A stretch of 64,000 nucleotides of DNA from Isoetes taiwanensis (taxonomy: Eukaryota; Streptophyta; Lycopodiopsida; Isoetales; Isoetaceae). Location of the stretch: the NCBI GenBank assembly GCA_021234155.1, contig JAJEKV010000008.1:8460445-8524444 (forward strand), given 5' to 3'. Positions 24,160 through 34,472 of this stretch are shown here, piece after piece; the stretch's first letter is position 1; each line of letters starts with the position of its first letter. Made by a program: the position numbers and the translations under genes. Under the pieces are notes generated by a model, which made no database searches, had not been told where the DNA came from, and saw nothing but the letters and a program-made list of their open reading frames with translations.

Positions 24160-24925
24160 GGGGTGTTGCCTTGCATGGCAAAACGTTTTCCCCCAAAGGC
24201 CAAACTGGGCGAGCGCCCAATTTGCCCCCAAGGGGTGTTGCCTTGCATGGCAAAAAGTTTTTCCCCAAAGGCCAAATTGGGCGGGCGCTCAATTTGCCCC
24301 AGGGGGTGTTGCCTTTCATGGAAAGAAGTTTCTCCGCAAGGGCCAAACTGGGCGGGCGCCCAATTTTCCCCAGGAGGGTGTTGCCTTGCATGGCAAAATG
24401 TTTTCCCCCAAAGGTCAAACTGGGCGGGCGCCCAATTTGCCCCAGGGAGAGTTGCCTTTCATGGAAAAAAGTTTTTCCCCAAGGGCCAAACTGGGCGGGC
24501 GCCCAATTTGCCCCGGGGGGGAGGGGGGTATATTGCCTTGCATGGCAAAATGTTTTCCCCCAAAGGTCAAACTGAGTGGGCGCCCAACTTGCCCGGAGGT
24601 GTTGCCGTGCATGGCAAAAGGTATTTTCCCAAGGGCTTTTCCCAGGGCCAAACTGGGCGTGCGCCAAATTTGCTCTAGAGGGTGTTGCCTTGCATGGCAA
24701 AGAATTTTCTCCTAAGGGCCAAACTGGGCGGGCGCCCAATTTGCCCCGGGGGGTGTTGCTTTGCATGGCAAAAAGTTTTCCCCCAAGGGCCAAACTAGGC
24801 GGACGCCCAATTTGCTCGGGGTGTGTTGCCGTACATGGCAAAAAAGATTCCCCCCAAGGGCCAAATTGGGCGTGCGCCCAATTTGCCTTGGGAGGTGTTG
24901 CCTTGCATGGCAAAAGGTTTTCCCA
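24160..24925. repeat. Eleven-copy ~70-base GC-rich hairpin satellite
   Basis: About eleven units of 66-80 bases. Each contains TTGCCTTGCATGGCAA (arms TTGCC/GGCAA), a CCCCCAAGGGCCAAA-type stretch, and a GC palindrome such as TTGGGCGTGCGCCCAA or TGGGCGGGCGCCCA. Unit starts (TGTTGCC or a variant) are near 24168, 24236, 24307, 24379, 24450, 24533, 24600, 24682, 24755, 24825 and 24895. Because stops are absent from the unit in several frames, long repetitive open frames appear on both strands (for example 24140-24946 minus); these are by-products of the repeat, not genes. Confidence 0.88.
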
Positions 24926-25639
24926 TTTCAACTTGCTAAACATCATATTAGAATATTACATATCTACAAACATTATAAAAGCATTCATAAGGGATAGAGA
25001 AGTAGAACGTTCACGACTAGACCTCACAGAATAGAATATCAAGTAGTCAAATTTAATGACCTCACAAAGCCCAAATTCAATCTAAGCATATGCAAGAGCT
25101 TATAATGAATAGGTTCATAGTTATTTTACATCAGTATAACAAACTAATCTAAAGGAGGCACCCTTTGAAAGTAGACACATCAACAAAGCTTAGGATCTAG
25201 ATGGCGATCAGAGAACATATTGTAGAAGGTTGGCAAACATGCTAATTTAAGGACATGCAAGCAGGCAAAACATGATAAGGGATAATATAAAAGGTAATAA
25301 AGAATAGAGAAGAAGAAAACTTACCTCTAGTGTGAGAGAGGAGTGCCTTAAGTTGAAGGAGTGTCTCATGTCAAAAGGCGCTAGATGTGCATTAGTGGGG
25401 AAGGCTCTCGAAAGGCATTTAAACGCGTCTATTGGGAACACGTATCCACCATGTATTTAAATTTCAAATCTCCCCCCTTTTCCCCTTTTTTCCTTTCAAA
25501 AAATTGAATTCTAATTTCCCGCCCGTCCGTTTAAATGTTAAATACTTGTTTCCCCCCAAAACCAATGTGGTAAGTCTCCATTCAGTTGCTCACACCCTTT
25601 CCTATTGCATGATTGGTCTCTTACTCACACCCTTTCCTC

Positions 25640-25725
25640 AGGGCGCTATAAGGTTACCAATGTGGCGCTATATATTTCATCTGTTTATCAATGTGGCGCT
25701 ATATATTTCATCTGTTTTATCTGTC
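25640..25725. repeat. Short tandem duplication in LARD interior
   Basis: AATGTGGCGCTATATATTTC and flanking bases occur twice in a row (about 25657-25715). Small local duplication, no gene. Confidence 0.6.
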
Positions 25726-25884
25726 AATGGAATTACATGGCACTATAAGATTATCGTGTGGCACTAGACCTTTCTATCGATCATATTAAGGTTAGTTCTC
25801 CACATGTATGTTTGTAGTTTATTCTTTCTTACCTATAGTCTTTTTTAAATGTAAGAATGGAAGTCTTTTAGAAGTTGGCTTCAA

Positions 25885-26008
25885 GGTTCTATCTTTGCTA
25901 TAAGAGATAGGTTGCATGCATATTGTAGGTTTTCCATGCATATTAAGGTTCTATCTTTGCTATAAGAGATAGGTTGCATGCATATTGTAGGCTTTCCATG
26001 CATATTAT
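25885..26008. repeat. ~60-base tandem duplication in LARD interior
   Basis: A unit with TTCTATCTTTGCTATAAGAG and GGTTGCATGCATATTGTAGG is present twice, at about 25887-25945 and 25947-26006, nearly identical. Confidence 0.8.
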
Positions 26009-26184
26009 GTAGGGATTTTGTTCAATGTTCCTTAATAAATGGGTTAACCTTGTAAAATTGCTTCATTTTCAATAAATGCTAGTGACATTAGATGATTGCA
26101 AGTCATTGTCATTGACAAAGCTAGACTTGTGTAGTCTCTCTATCTATTTATCTATCTGCTCAATTACAGCCATTATTCACCTCT

Positions 26185-26612
26185 TAAACAAGGCGTCCAC
26201 CCAATTTCCAGCTCCCTACCATGAGACATATCCTTATTTAAATAGGGCGATCGCCCAATTTCCCCATCTCTTGAGACCACATGTCTATCTGCTTTGTGAG
26301 GTAGATAGTTGCACGCATGTGAGGTAAATAGTAGATAGTATTTTCCCATTGAAATTGGGCGACCGCCCAATTTCTAACCGTCTTGAGGTAGTAATATATG
26401 AGATATATCTATATATTGATGAAAATAATTTCCCATCCAAGGCAGTTTCCCATTGAACCAATTTTCAAGCACGTGAGGTACATACTACATACTGGAAAAC
26501 AATACTTTTTCCCATCCAAATATGGCGCCCGCCCAATTTATGCTGGAGAGTTGGTCGAGTTGTCCCATCCAAATATGGCGCCCGCCCAATTTATGCTGGA
26601 GAGTTGGTCAAG
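26185..26612. repeat. Dispersed GC palindrome motifs with a local duplication
   Basis: Motifs of the form GGGCGNNCGCCCAATTT recur near 26244 (GGGCGATCGCCCAATTT), 26356 (GGGCGACCGCCCAATTT), 26524 and 26576 (GGCGCCCGCCCAATTT). The last two lie in a ~51-base tandem duplication (about 26512-26562 and 26563-26611). They match the palindrome core of the satellite at 24.2-24.9 kb, so the motif is dispersed through the LARD interior. Confidence 0.75.
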
Positions 26613-26715
26613 AGACAGACGGATACTTAGAAATCTAGAGTGACACAGATACTTAGAAATCCCGAAGAAGGCAGGCCCTTAGAAATACATTTGAAGGCCT
26701 AGGCTTCTCTTGCAC

Positions 26716-26852
26716 AGGCCCTTTCCATAAATCTGGGCTTGATTTCTTGAAAACGGCTCTCATCTTCTGTTCTGCTACTTTATCCCTTCCCATAAATCCG
26801 GGCTTGATTTCTTGAAAACGGCTCTCATCTTCTGTTCTGCTTCTTTATTTGC
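26716..26852. repeat. ~66-base tandem duplication in LARD interior
   Basis: A unit containing GGGCTTGATTTCTTGAAAAC and CTCATCTTCTGTTCTGCT is repeated at about 26718-26784 and 26785-26850. Confidence 0.8.
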
Positions 26853-28269
26853 AACATTATCCTGAGCAAACAACTGGTTTGTAGTGGCAGATTTGAAGCC
26901 AAAAAACAGGAATACAATTTCATCACAGGGGATGTGAATGAAAATACAGTTAAAATCCGCCGGATTTGAATTTGAAGGAAGTTAATATGAATTGGATCAG
27001 GCGGAATTTAAGGGGAAATAGAGATGCGGAGGTCCGGGAGGCTCATTGGAGTTATTCGCAGGTACACGCAAACTGGCCCTATAAGTATCATCTGCCATAG
27101 CAAAATCAAATTTCAGAGAATAATGTCATGTTCTACAGTAGGCTTATTTCTAGTTAGATGCAAAATATAGACCTTTGTATGCAGAATAGACCTTTATATG
27201 TAGAATAGACGAACCTGAATATGCAGAATAGACAAAGCATCTGATGTTCCATTTCTTCGGCCGGATTTCTCTTTGTCTTTTAGTGCTCTAGGCTTCATCA
27301 ACCAACGGCATCTGCCCTGCAGCATTGACCAACAGCTTCTGGGTCCTGCGGCATCACTCCTCATCTGAACTACTTCAGGCATTCGGCTGTGGCGGATCCT
27401 GTGGGAATCGAAACTGTGGCATTCAGCTGCGGCAGATGCTGAATCAAAATGGCCGAGCTAGTGGCGGCTGTGGCTGAATCAAAGACGGCTGAATCGAGAC
27501 TGTGCGGGGCGCTGTGAAGGAGCAGCCGGCCGATGGAGCACCCTATTAAGTGCCACATTCTCATTCGCTTTTTTCCCAAATCCCGACCATGCATCATACC
27601 CTCATTTTTTATTTGTCTTTGTCTAGGTCCATGCTCTATTAGATAATTAGCATGTATACTTTTTGTTTGACTATAATTATTTTTATTATGTAGGTACGTG
27701 ATGGTATTGGTGTATGCCACTAGAGAATTTATTTACATGTATGCTCTAGAGGTATCATATAACCATTCCATACATTGGTGCTAAATTATGGCATTATGTA
27801 GAGATGTAATGGTATTGGTGTATGCACAAGAAAATAGCCGTGACTATCAACTGACTTGGTGGGAGACTATCGATTATGCTTCGGCTCCTTCCAATAAGAA
27901 GACGCTACCCAAAACTGTCAAGATTACAGTGCTTGTTGCTCAAGCATATACAACACTCGCTGGGTAAAAGAAAACTGTCATGGAAGCGAGGTTCTCATAA
28001 AAAGGTCCATAAATCCAGGTATTGTCCAAATTTAATGAAATTGTGCTTCTTGATGAACTGCATTCCATTAGCTTTTCTACCTTACATAGCATAGAATAAT
28101 AATCAAAACTTAAGATACTTCCAATCCCTTAGATCTATGCTCGTTTCTCGTTCCACTTGACTCATCTAGGCTGGTGCATTTGCCAATCACCAGAACATTA
28201 TACTTTCTAGAAGAATCGGTTGAGTTCTCAACCCTTAGTTCCCACGGCCCGAAGGTGTCGGAACTTTCC
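26853..28269. other. LARD interior, right part
   Basis: Non-coding DNA leading to the primer site. A minus-strand open frame at 27370-27720 (116 residues) has no recognisable motif. This is the region just downstream of the 5' LTR in the element's own direction. Confidence 0.45.
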
Positions 28270-28281
28270 GCTCTGATACCA
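28270..28281 (-). other. Primer-binding site (tRNA-iMet) of the LARD
   Basis: Minus-strand TGGTATCAGAGC lies one base from the end of the 5' LTR. It shows that the element reads right to left. Confidence 0.92.
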
Positions 28282-28282
28282 C

Positions 28283-31200
28283 TGAAACGGACCTAGCCCC
28301 TTGGCCTAGGCCGTTGCACCAACATGTTAACATCTAAGTTAACAGTCATGAGATTTATATACTTGCCAATAAAATATACTCTTGCTAAACCATAAATTTA
28401 CATGCGAGACAAAGCTCGTCAAATTCTTGGTGCTCCAGTAACTTCCACTAGCCAAATAGGTCGCTCCTAGGTCTCCTATTCCAACTTCCACTAGGCCTCA
28501 GAAAACGTCCCATCCATAGCAACCTCATCCCTGGACTCCGCTGGCACAACGTCATCCCCAGACTATCCCTCTAAATACCGCATTCTCAGCTCAGGACGTA
28601 CCCTCTTAAACATACACAAACAATGCAAGGGGGTTAGTCCACAAGGACTAAGTGGGGAGGAAACATTTCGGGAGCATTCACAACATCAACCACAAAGCAA
28701 TCTAGCATATAACATCCAAGATAAGAAAACAATAGATTTACCTGCTCCTCTATGCCCCTGCATTAGTTAGAACTCATACTACAAGCATGTTTACATTCAC
28801 ATCAATCTTCTGTATGTATGCACATATGCCAAGCGTAATCCTTGGGTTGCGACCCCAAGGAGACCACTCTCTCCATCTGTACGTACAAGGTTTAACTCAT
28901 CCGTCAGGCCATCTGGCTCGGATGCGGAGTTACACGGCCACCCCACCCCTCCGAAGGTGGGCCGTAAATGCAACATGCCATCCGTCAGGCCATCTGGCTC
29001 GGATGCGGAGTTACACGGCCACCCCACCCCTCCGAAGGTGGGCCGTACATGCCATCTAGAACGGATGCGGAGTCTTACGGCCACCCCACCCCTCCGAAGG
29101 TGGGCCGTTTGCAAGATGCAACATCATCCATCATGACTTTACAAGATAGAATATCACCAATAACCCTACAGGTTAATCCAATACGAGATATCATAGAATC
29201 CTCATGCATCTTATTTCCAAGAATAGCCACAGAGCAATGCAATACAATAAAATGAGGTTCATCAAGATATTTCATAACCAAGTGACAACATCTCATTGCA
29301 CATCTCAAAGCAAGAACATGAACTCTCTTAACATATAAGCAACCATAACTTTCATGTAATATCTTAATCAAACTAATGTCTAGAGATAATGACATTCATT
29401 CTACCTCATCATGACGTCTAATACCACAAGATGGTCCTTACCATATCCATAGCAAAAGAGATCACAACACCCATGCACCATCTATTCTAGCATCATAGAA
29501 TCCACATGCTACTCTAACAAAATACTGGCGGTATACCTTCCAGGGTATGGTTATCAAGTTAACCTCTATTCTCAAAGCTTCCGTGAACTAGGCTATAGAC
29601 AATGGTGCAACCCTGGAGCAAAGAGTTCTATGATCCCACCCAATAATAAGATATCTTAAAAAGGTTCGTAAGAATCCTCATACTCAATTCATATACTAGC
29701 TATCCAAATAAATAAACACATGCCACAATGGCCAGCATACAGGTCAAGACAGATAGGTTATCAACAATGCCATGGAGATACATACACAACGAGCCCACCC
29801 ACCAATAAAAGGCATGGCACAATAGTTTTGGGCTGCCCCCTAAGTATAACCTAAAGCTATGTTCAATAACTTAGAATATATCAACATATCCCAATTATGG
29901 TTCATTCCACTAGTAACTCCACCTGTTTACCTTGCTAGACATAATCATGCTTTCGACTAAGCTCACAAGGTCCCATGGCTGCACTATGCCCAGGAGCTCC
30001 CATGCCTCTCAAGATCTCTCTTCCTTCAACACCACACATTTGATATTTATCAATTATTGACTTAGCTGTACTACTATTCCGTTCAAGTTCCTAATTCTCT
30101 TCCTTAGCTTTTGTATCTTATGGTGCCCCCTTGGCTTCATACCATGACTATGCCCATTTCCCATAAATTCCCTCAGGCCCTTCTTCCCCTAGGAGAAGTG
30201 GCGTCCAACATTATTAGGTAATATAATTCAGCTAAGCTTCTTGGGTGCTCACAAGTTCAAGCATAAACAAATCTACTCTTAGGCCGAGTTCATAAAAGAT
30301 TCCCTTAGTACAATGCCACAACCCTGGCACTATCTCGGTCTCTATGGTTCCGCATAACATGATTCAAAGGTCTCTATAACTTTATAACAACTTAAGGGTT
30401 TAAGTTTTGACTTTAAATTAAGGTTTTTAAAGGTCTGGGGATACCGGACTCTGGTATCCCCCTGCAATAAAAATTAGAAAATCACTGTAACAGGTTCGTG
30501 GACAGTTTCGTGGGCGCCAAGAGCGGCCCCTTTTTGGCTGGCCTACTGGCTCTACAAGCTCGCCCAAGGCGGGATTTCATCCCCAAACACATTCAGAGTG
30601 CAAAGGCGATCTCTCGCATAGGAATCAGAGGAAGAAGACGGCACTATAAATTTATCCATGGCAGTGGAGACAGGCAGACAGAAGGAATATTTCACAACAG
30701 ATCAAAGCAAGCTTAGGTTCACTGGATTTGATGGCCGAATTCAAGCAGGGTCTGCCGGGTTTTAGATGATCATAGCAATTAAACAAGCAGGGTTCACAAT
30801 AAGGATTTTTGCTCTAAACTGGATTATGGATCACAAGCATCTATGTTTCAGAAGGACTGCTTCACACAATCCGACCCCAATCAGGCCGAAAATCAATACT
30901 TAAATCAAATCCCCACCTGAGCTTTTGATTTTGGACTCTTCTTCTTGTTCCGCCTCCGATTTGTTCAGTCTCCAATCTGCTTCTCTTCCTTCTTCCGTCC
31001 ACCATTCGGCCAGCCCTTCTCTTCCTTAAATACCTTGGCCCCAAGAACACTTGGCAAGATCGGGCCAGATGGTAATGCTGCATGCATCTCTAAGCGAGAT
31101 CCTCCTGCTATCTAGCCACGATTCTTGCCTTCCCCGATTTTTAAGGTGCTTACACTTTTAACATTCAATTTATTAAGGTTTTAAGTTACCTTAGCTAAAG

Positions 31201-31305
31201 TTTATATTTAGATTTAAATGGCGCCCCCAGCATATCCATGGATGCATACCACTGTGCTCTATACAAATTAATACGGACACAAGCTAGGTCCCTGGGTTTG
31301 TTACA
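28283..31305 (-). repeat. 5' LTR of the LARD element
   Basis: A 3023-base direct repeat of 19470-22437. The inner end meets the primer site and the outer end meets GATGC. Differences from the other LTR are few and scattered, apart from the repeat-unit deletion, so the insertion is moderately young. The minus-strand frame at 29075-29395 matches the one at 20181-20519. Confidence 0.92.
28898..29108. repeat. Three-copy ~80-base repeat inside the 5' LTR
   Basis: Units at about 28898-28978, 28979-29047 and 29048-29108 share CGGATGCGGAGT, ACGGCCACCCCACCCCTCCG and GGTGGGCCGT. The other LTR has only two, the second being a fusion of units 2 and 3. Confidence 0.85.
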
Positions 31306-31343
31306 GATGCATAGACGCAAACTTAAAACATAAATGCATGAGC

Positions 31344-31785
31344 TTACTTCTTCATTGTTGTGATTAACAAGGGAATCATGGACAATGCCTTAAGATCTTC
31401 AATTAAAGTCCACATGCAAGGAACTTGCATGCTCCACATAATCCTTTGAGGAAACAAATTCTTGTCTGAAGTTCAAGAAACAAGACAGTTATGGAAAAGA
31501 AAAACAAAAAGAAAGGATAAATAGTCCATAGTAAAACCTTGCCTATTGGCCCTTGTTCGTGCTTCTGCCTCAAGAGTCCATTCCCAATCAGAAAAGTTCG
31601 GATATTCTTGGGGATCTGCCAATGGTTCTGCAGCTTTAACATTGATCTGCAATAGCCAAAAGACTCATCAAGTTGTGATGTAGTTCTTCACTGGAAATAT
31701 ATAGAACTGTCCACTTACTTTCTTCAGATCATTTCTCCATCCGAAACCTTGCTTGGTAAATATATCGTAGCCATAAACGCTGCTT
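31344..31785 (-). CDS. Three spliceable exons of an unrecognised plant gene (3' part)
   Basis: I do not recognise this protein. On the minus strand, exon 31785-31719 (SSVYGYDIFTKQGFGWRNDL) has an AG acceptor and a GTAAGT donor. Exon 31646-31538 (INVKAAEPLADPQEYPNF then SDWEWTLEAEARTRANRQ) is bounded by GCAG and GT. A third exon (31465-31344) continues in frame for about 40 residues to a TAA stop. Splice phases agree (0, then 1). The acidic and aromatic DWEW stretch and the clean splice sites make chance unlikely. The upstream exon was not found: a GTAAAT donor near 31958 gives a stop when joined. The LARD target duplication lies only 34 bases beyond the stop, so the insertion may have cut off its 3' end. 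Confidence 0.5.
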
Positions 31786-32783
31786 CTAGTATGCGGTTGC
31801 TAGAAGAAGGTTGTTTAATGAAATTTCACAAGACAAAATAAAAATAAAAATAAAAAATCGCCCATCGTCCATACCCTAGCCCCAGAATCTATTCCATAGG
31901 ACAAAATCGATTCCTGTGGAAGCAGCGCAAATAAACACCATTTACCAGCTCCGATGAACCCACGCGTGACCCTTCCTAACCGCTTCTACATTTAACAGCC
32001 TGCATGAAAACCAAAGAACCCAAATACCCAGATGATCTAACCGGCATTGGTCTTTGAGGATGAGATGTGTGGGATGTCCATCTGAATGCACTTGAATCCC
32101 CTTGAATCCTGATCTTCCTTGCACTTGAATCCCGATCTTCCTTGCATAAGATAATTGTTGCATCTAATGGAGCAAAATAAAAGTAACAAAAATGAAGAGA
32201 ATCAAGGGCCGAAAAGCTGCACAGACTATCATCTTATTTCTCCTTTCCTACCACATGTAAAGCAGTATCCTATTTCTCTTCGCACCTAATTTCTTTCTTC
32301 AAAATTACCATCACGACACATCACGACACGTTGCATCTATCGCGTTTATGGGAGACACATACATTTATTGCGGCCATTAATACACTGCATTTATTGCGGC
32401 CATTATTCCGACGTCCGCCATAGCCAGACGTGTGCTTTCCCCTGCATACAAAACTCCGGCGCCTGGTTTTGAAGCAGAAGAAGATGTGGGCACAGCAGCC
32501 GGCACCGGATTTAAAGAAGCTGGAGGTGGAGAATGGCGAGGAGAAGAACCCACACTATGGGTCTCTTGGGGCCGCTTCAAAAACGCTGCAGAATCAACAA
32601 AACTATGAGGAAAAGCTTCCCAGAATGCCGATTTTGAACGGAATAGAGATCATTGTTACCTGACAGCAGTTTTCTTGGCACAACAGGCAGATCCGCCAAA
32701 ATGCCATCCTCGACAAACTGCACCAAAACCCATTTCATCCATTTCATCCATAATGTTGCTTCCCTTTTCAATCTTAGTCTAAT
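31786..32783. other. Region upstream of the unrecognised exons
   Basis: Likely holds the 5' part or promoter of the gene above, but no exon can be supported. A plus-strand frame at 32430-32663 (77 residues, KKLEVENGEEKNPHYGS) looks protein-like yet matches no family I know. The region ends at ATGAG (32784-32788), a target duplication. Confidence 0.35.
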
Positions 32784-32788
32784 ATGAG

Positions 32789-32971
32789 TATTGAGGAACG
32801 AGAATTGCAAGGCGCTGGTACGAAAGAAGCAAATGATATCATTCATTATCAAAGACCAATACAAATAGATGAGTTCCTTGAAGTTAGGAACAACTACTAA
32901 ATTCTAGAACAAACTCTCATCTACTCTTAACGGCTAGTAAACTTTCAGTCATCTTTTGTCATATTCCAACA
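32789..32971 (-). repeat. 3' LTR of the gene-carrying element
   Basis: 183-base direct repeat of 36324-36511. It differs by a few bases near its inner end and lacks an 8-base repeat (ACGGCTAA) found in the other copy. Confidence 0.9.
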
Positions 32972-33239
32972 CTCCCCCTCAAGAAGATGACTACTAGAAG
33001 CTGGAACTCAAAAGCAAAACTTTCTGCATCTTCAAACACTGCCCACATGAATGTTGAATAGATTTTTTTTTAAGAAAACTGTACGAAGCACTCCCATTAA
33101 CCAATTCAAAACTAAAAGACTTTGTGAGGTGTTCCCTCTTGGCCAATTCAAAACAAACTCCACTGTTGAGCAAATTCTTTGAGAAAACTGCATGAAGCAC
33201 TCCCCCTCAATCAATTCAATGTTAACTCCACTTCTACTA

Positions 33240-33940
33240 TTCCAAATCATCCTCTCCAACAGCAGCATTAGCACTATAATTTTCAAAATTGCAAGTCCTC
33301 CAAGTGTTATCAGAAATGCACCTACAATACTCACAACTGCCAGATCTCCAAATGTTATCATGGTATAACCATCTGCAAAAGCCATTGGCATAACCTCCAG
33401 CGCCTGTAGCCCCACCTGATGCCATATAGCCAGCCACTCCTCAGCAACATAACCCTCTGACTTAGATGTATAACTGCCATCAGTCTGTCCATAGGTATAC
33501 CCTGTTATACTGACAGTATTCTGGCCAGTGGTTCCACTTGATCTCCAAATTGCCAGATCTCCAAGGTTATTGGCACCAAGCACACTTGGGTACCCACCTG
33601 TACCACCATAGGCAGGCAGATTAGCACCCCAAGCACTTCTGTCTCCCAATGTTGTGCCATGGTTGCCTGCTCCAGGTCCACTTCCATATGCATCCCTAGG
33701 TGCACCAGTATAACTACTCCCATATCCAGATGGTGATGCTGCATACATTGCATTGGCCACACTGTACCACCATAGGCGGTGATTAGCACCCCAAGCACTT
33801 GTCTCCCAATGTCGCTTAGCATGCATGGTTGCCTGCTCCCAGGTCCACTTCCATATGCACCCCTAGGTGCACCAAAGATAACTACTCCCATATCCGGATG
33901 GTGATGTTGCATATATTGCATTGGCCCCATAGCCACCGGC
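33240..33940 (-). pseudogene. hnRNP-like glycine-rich C-terminal region, captured fragment
   Basis: Short segments typical of plant hnRNP A/B-type RNA-binding proteins appear on the minus strand: SGYGSSYTGAPRDAYGSGPG, WGANLPAYGGTGGYP, YTYGQTDGSYTSKSEGY, then after a frame change ASGGATGAGGYANGF. No RNA-recognition motif is present, so only the low-complexity tail is kept. The fragment is frameshifted and internally duplicated, and no introns are visible, which fits capture from a spliced transcript. Assignment rests on composition and repeat style, so another glycine-rich RNA-binding family is possible. Confidence 0.6.
33640..33935. repeat. Tandem duplication within the hnRNP-like fragment
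   Basis: About 180 bases containing GGTTGCCTGCTCC, CCACTTCCATATGCA and CTACTCCCATATCC are repeated side by side (about 33655-33760 onward and 33825-33930 onward), with 10-15% differences. This explains the two overlapping glycine-rich open frames. Confidence 0.8.
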
Positions 33941-33944
33941 AAAG

Positions 33945-34470
33945 ATATTCATTTATCGCCCCATATGCCCCGAAATAACTACAACTTTGATCGAATGTCG
34001 ACCATATGCATTAAATTCATATATTCTATTTCATGATGCAAAAGCTCAGTTTGTATCAATATCCAATCTTTGAACCAAAGACCTAACACTCTCCCCTTGC
34101 ATCGTGAAAAAGAAAATCAACGGCATCTCCCCATCATCAATCTTCTCAAGGTATCTAAAACTGTGAAGAGCTGTTTATGCATCTGAAATTTAGAGCTTGG
34201 ATTGACAATTTCTTGCCTTTCGAAATCGACCCAACTCTTTCCAAAAACTCATAATCCAAAGACGTAACTTGATGCTTATGATGTGACATAGGCCTTGTGC
34301 ATAACCCTTGCTCGATGATCCTAAGATCATCAACTTTCTTCTCCTGCCATAGACCGCCACTTTTTCTAAAATCATTGTCATAACCTCCAAGGTTTGTCAA
34401 ATACCCTCATTGATCCGAGTCCGCGACTTCTTAATCAAATGAAGCACTGTATTTCTTGCATCACCTCTGC
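33945..34470 (-). other. Interior of gene-carrying element, between the captured pieces
   Basis: No assignable gene. A minus-strand frame at 34155-34400 includes GGYDNDFRKSGG, which may be more of the glycine-rich protein. A phrase ACTCTCCCCTTGCAT (about 34088-34102) looks like a purine-tract/LTR junction on the minus strand, perhaps from an earlier element. Confidence 0.35.
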
Positions 34471-34472
34471 TC

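Larger units (their letters stand above)
19470..31305 (-). mobile_element. Large non-autonomous LTR retrotransposon (LARD type)
   Basis: An 11.8 kb element with ~3 kb LTRs at 19470-22437 and 28283-31305, flanked by a perfect 5-base duplication GATGC (19465-19469 and 31306-31310). Read on the minus strand it starts TGTAACAAACC and ends GGTCCGTTTCA. A tRNA-iMet primer site abuts the right-hand (5') LTR, and a purine tract (ACAAGGGGTGAA) abuts the left-hand (3') LTR. The 5.8 kb interior has no gag or pol motif in any frame; it holds tandem repeats, palindromic GC motifs and a SINE. Long LTRs, intact priming signals and no coding capacity define a LARD, which must borrow proteins from an autonomous relative. 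Confidence 0.9.

Noticed and set aside
24160-24925. CRISPR-like array
   Set aside because: Units are direct repeats without unique spacers, in a plant nuclear context and inside an LTR element.
24140-24946. Long repetitive open frames (up to 268 residues) on both strands
   Set aside because: They come from the ~70-base satellite units lacking stops. The repeat period, not protein conservation, explains them, and no domain is visible.
34086-34110. Second LTR boundary inside the gene-carrying element
   Set aside because: A purine-tract-like phrase next to TGTTAG was seen, but no matching LTR partner exists nearby.
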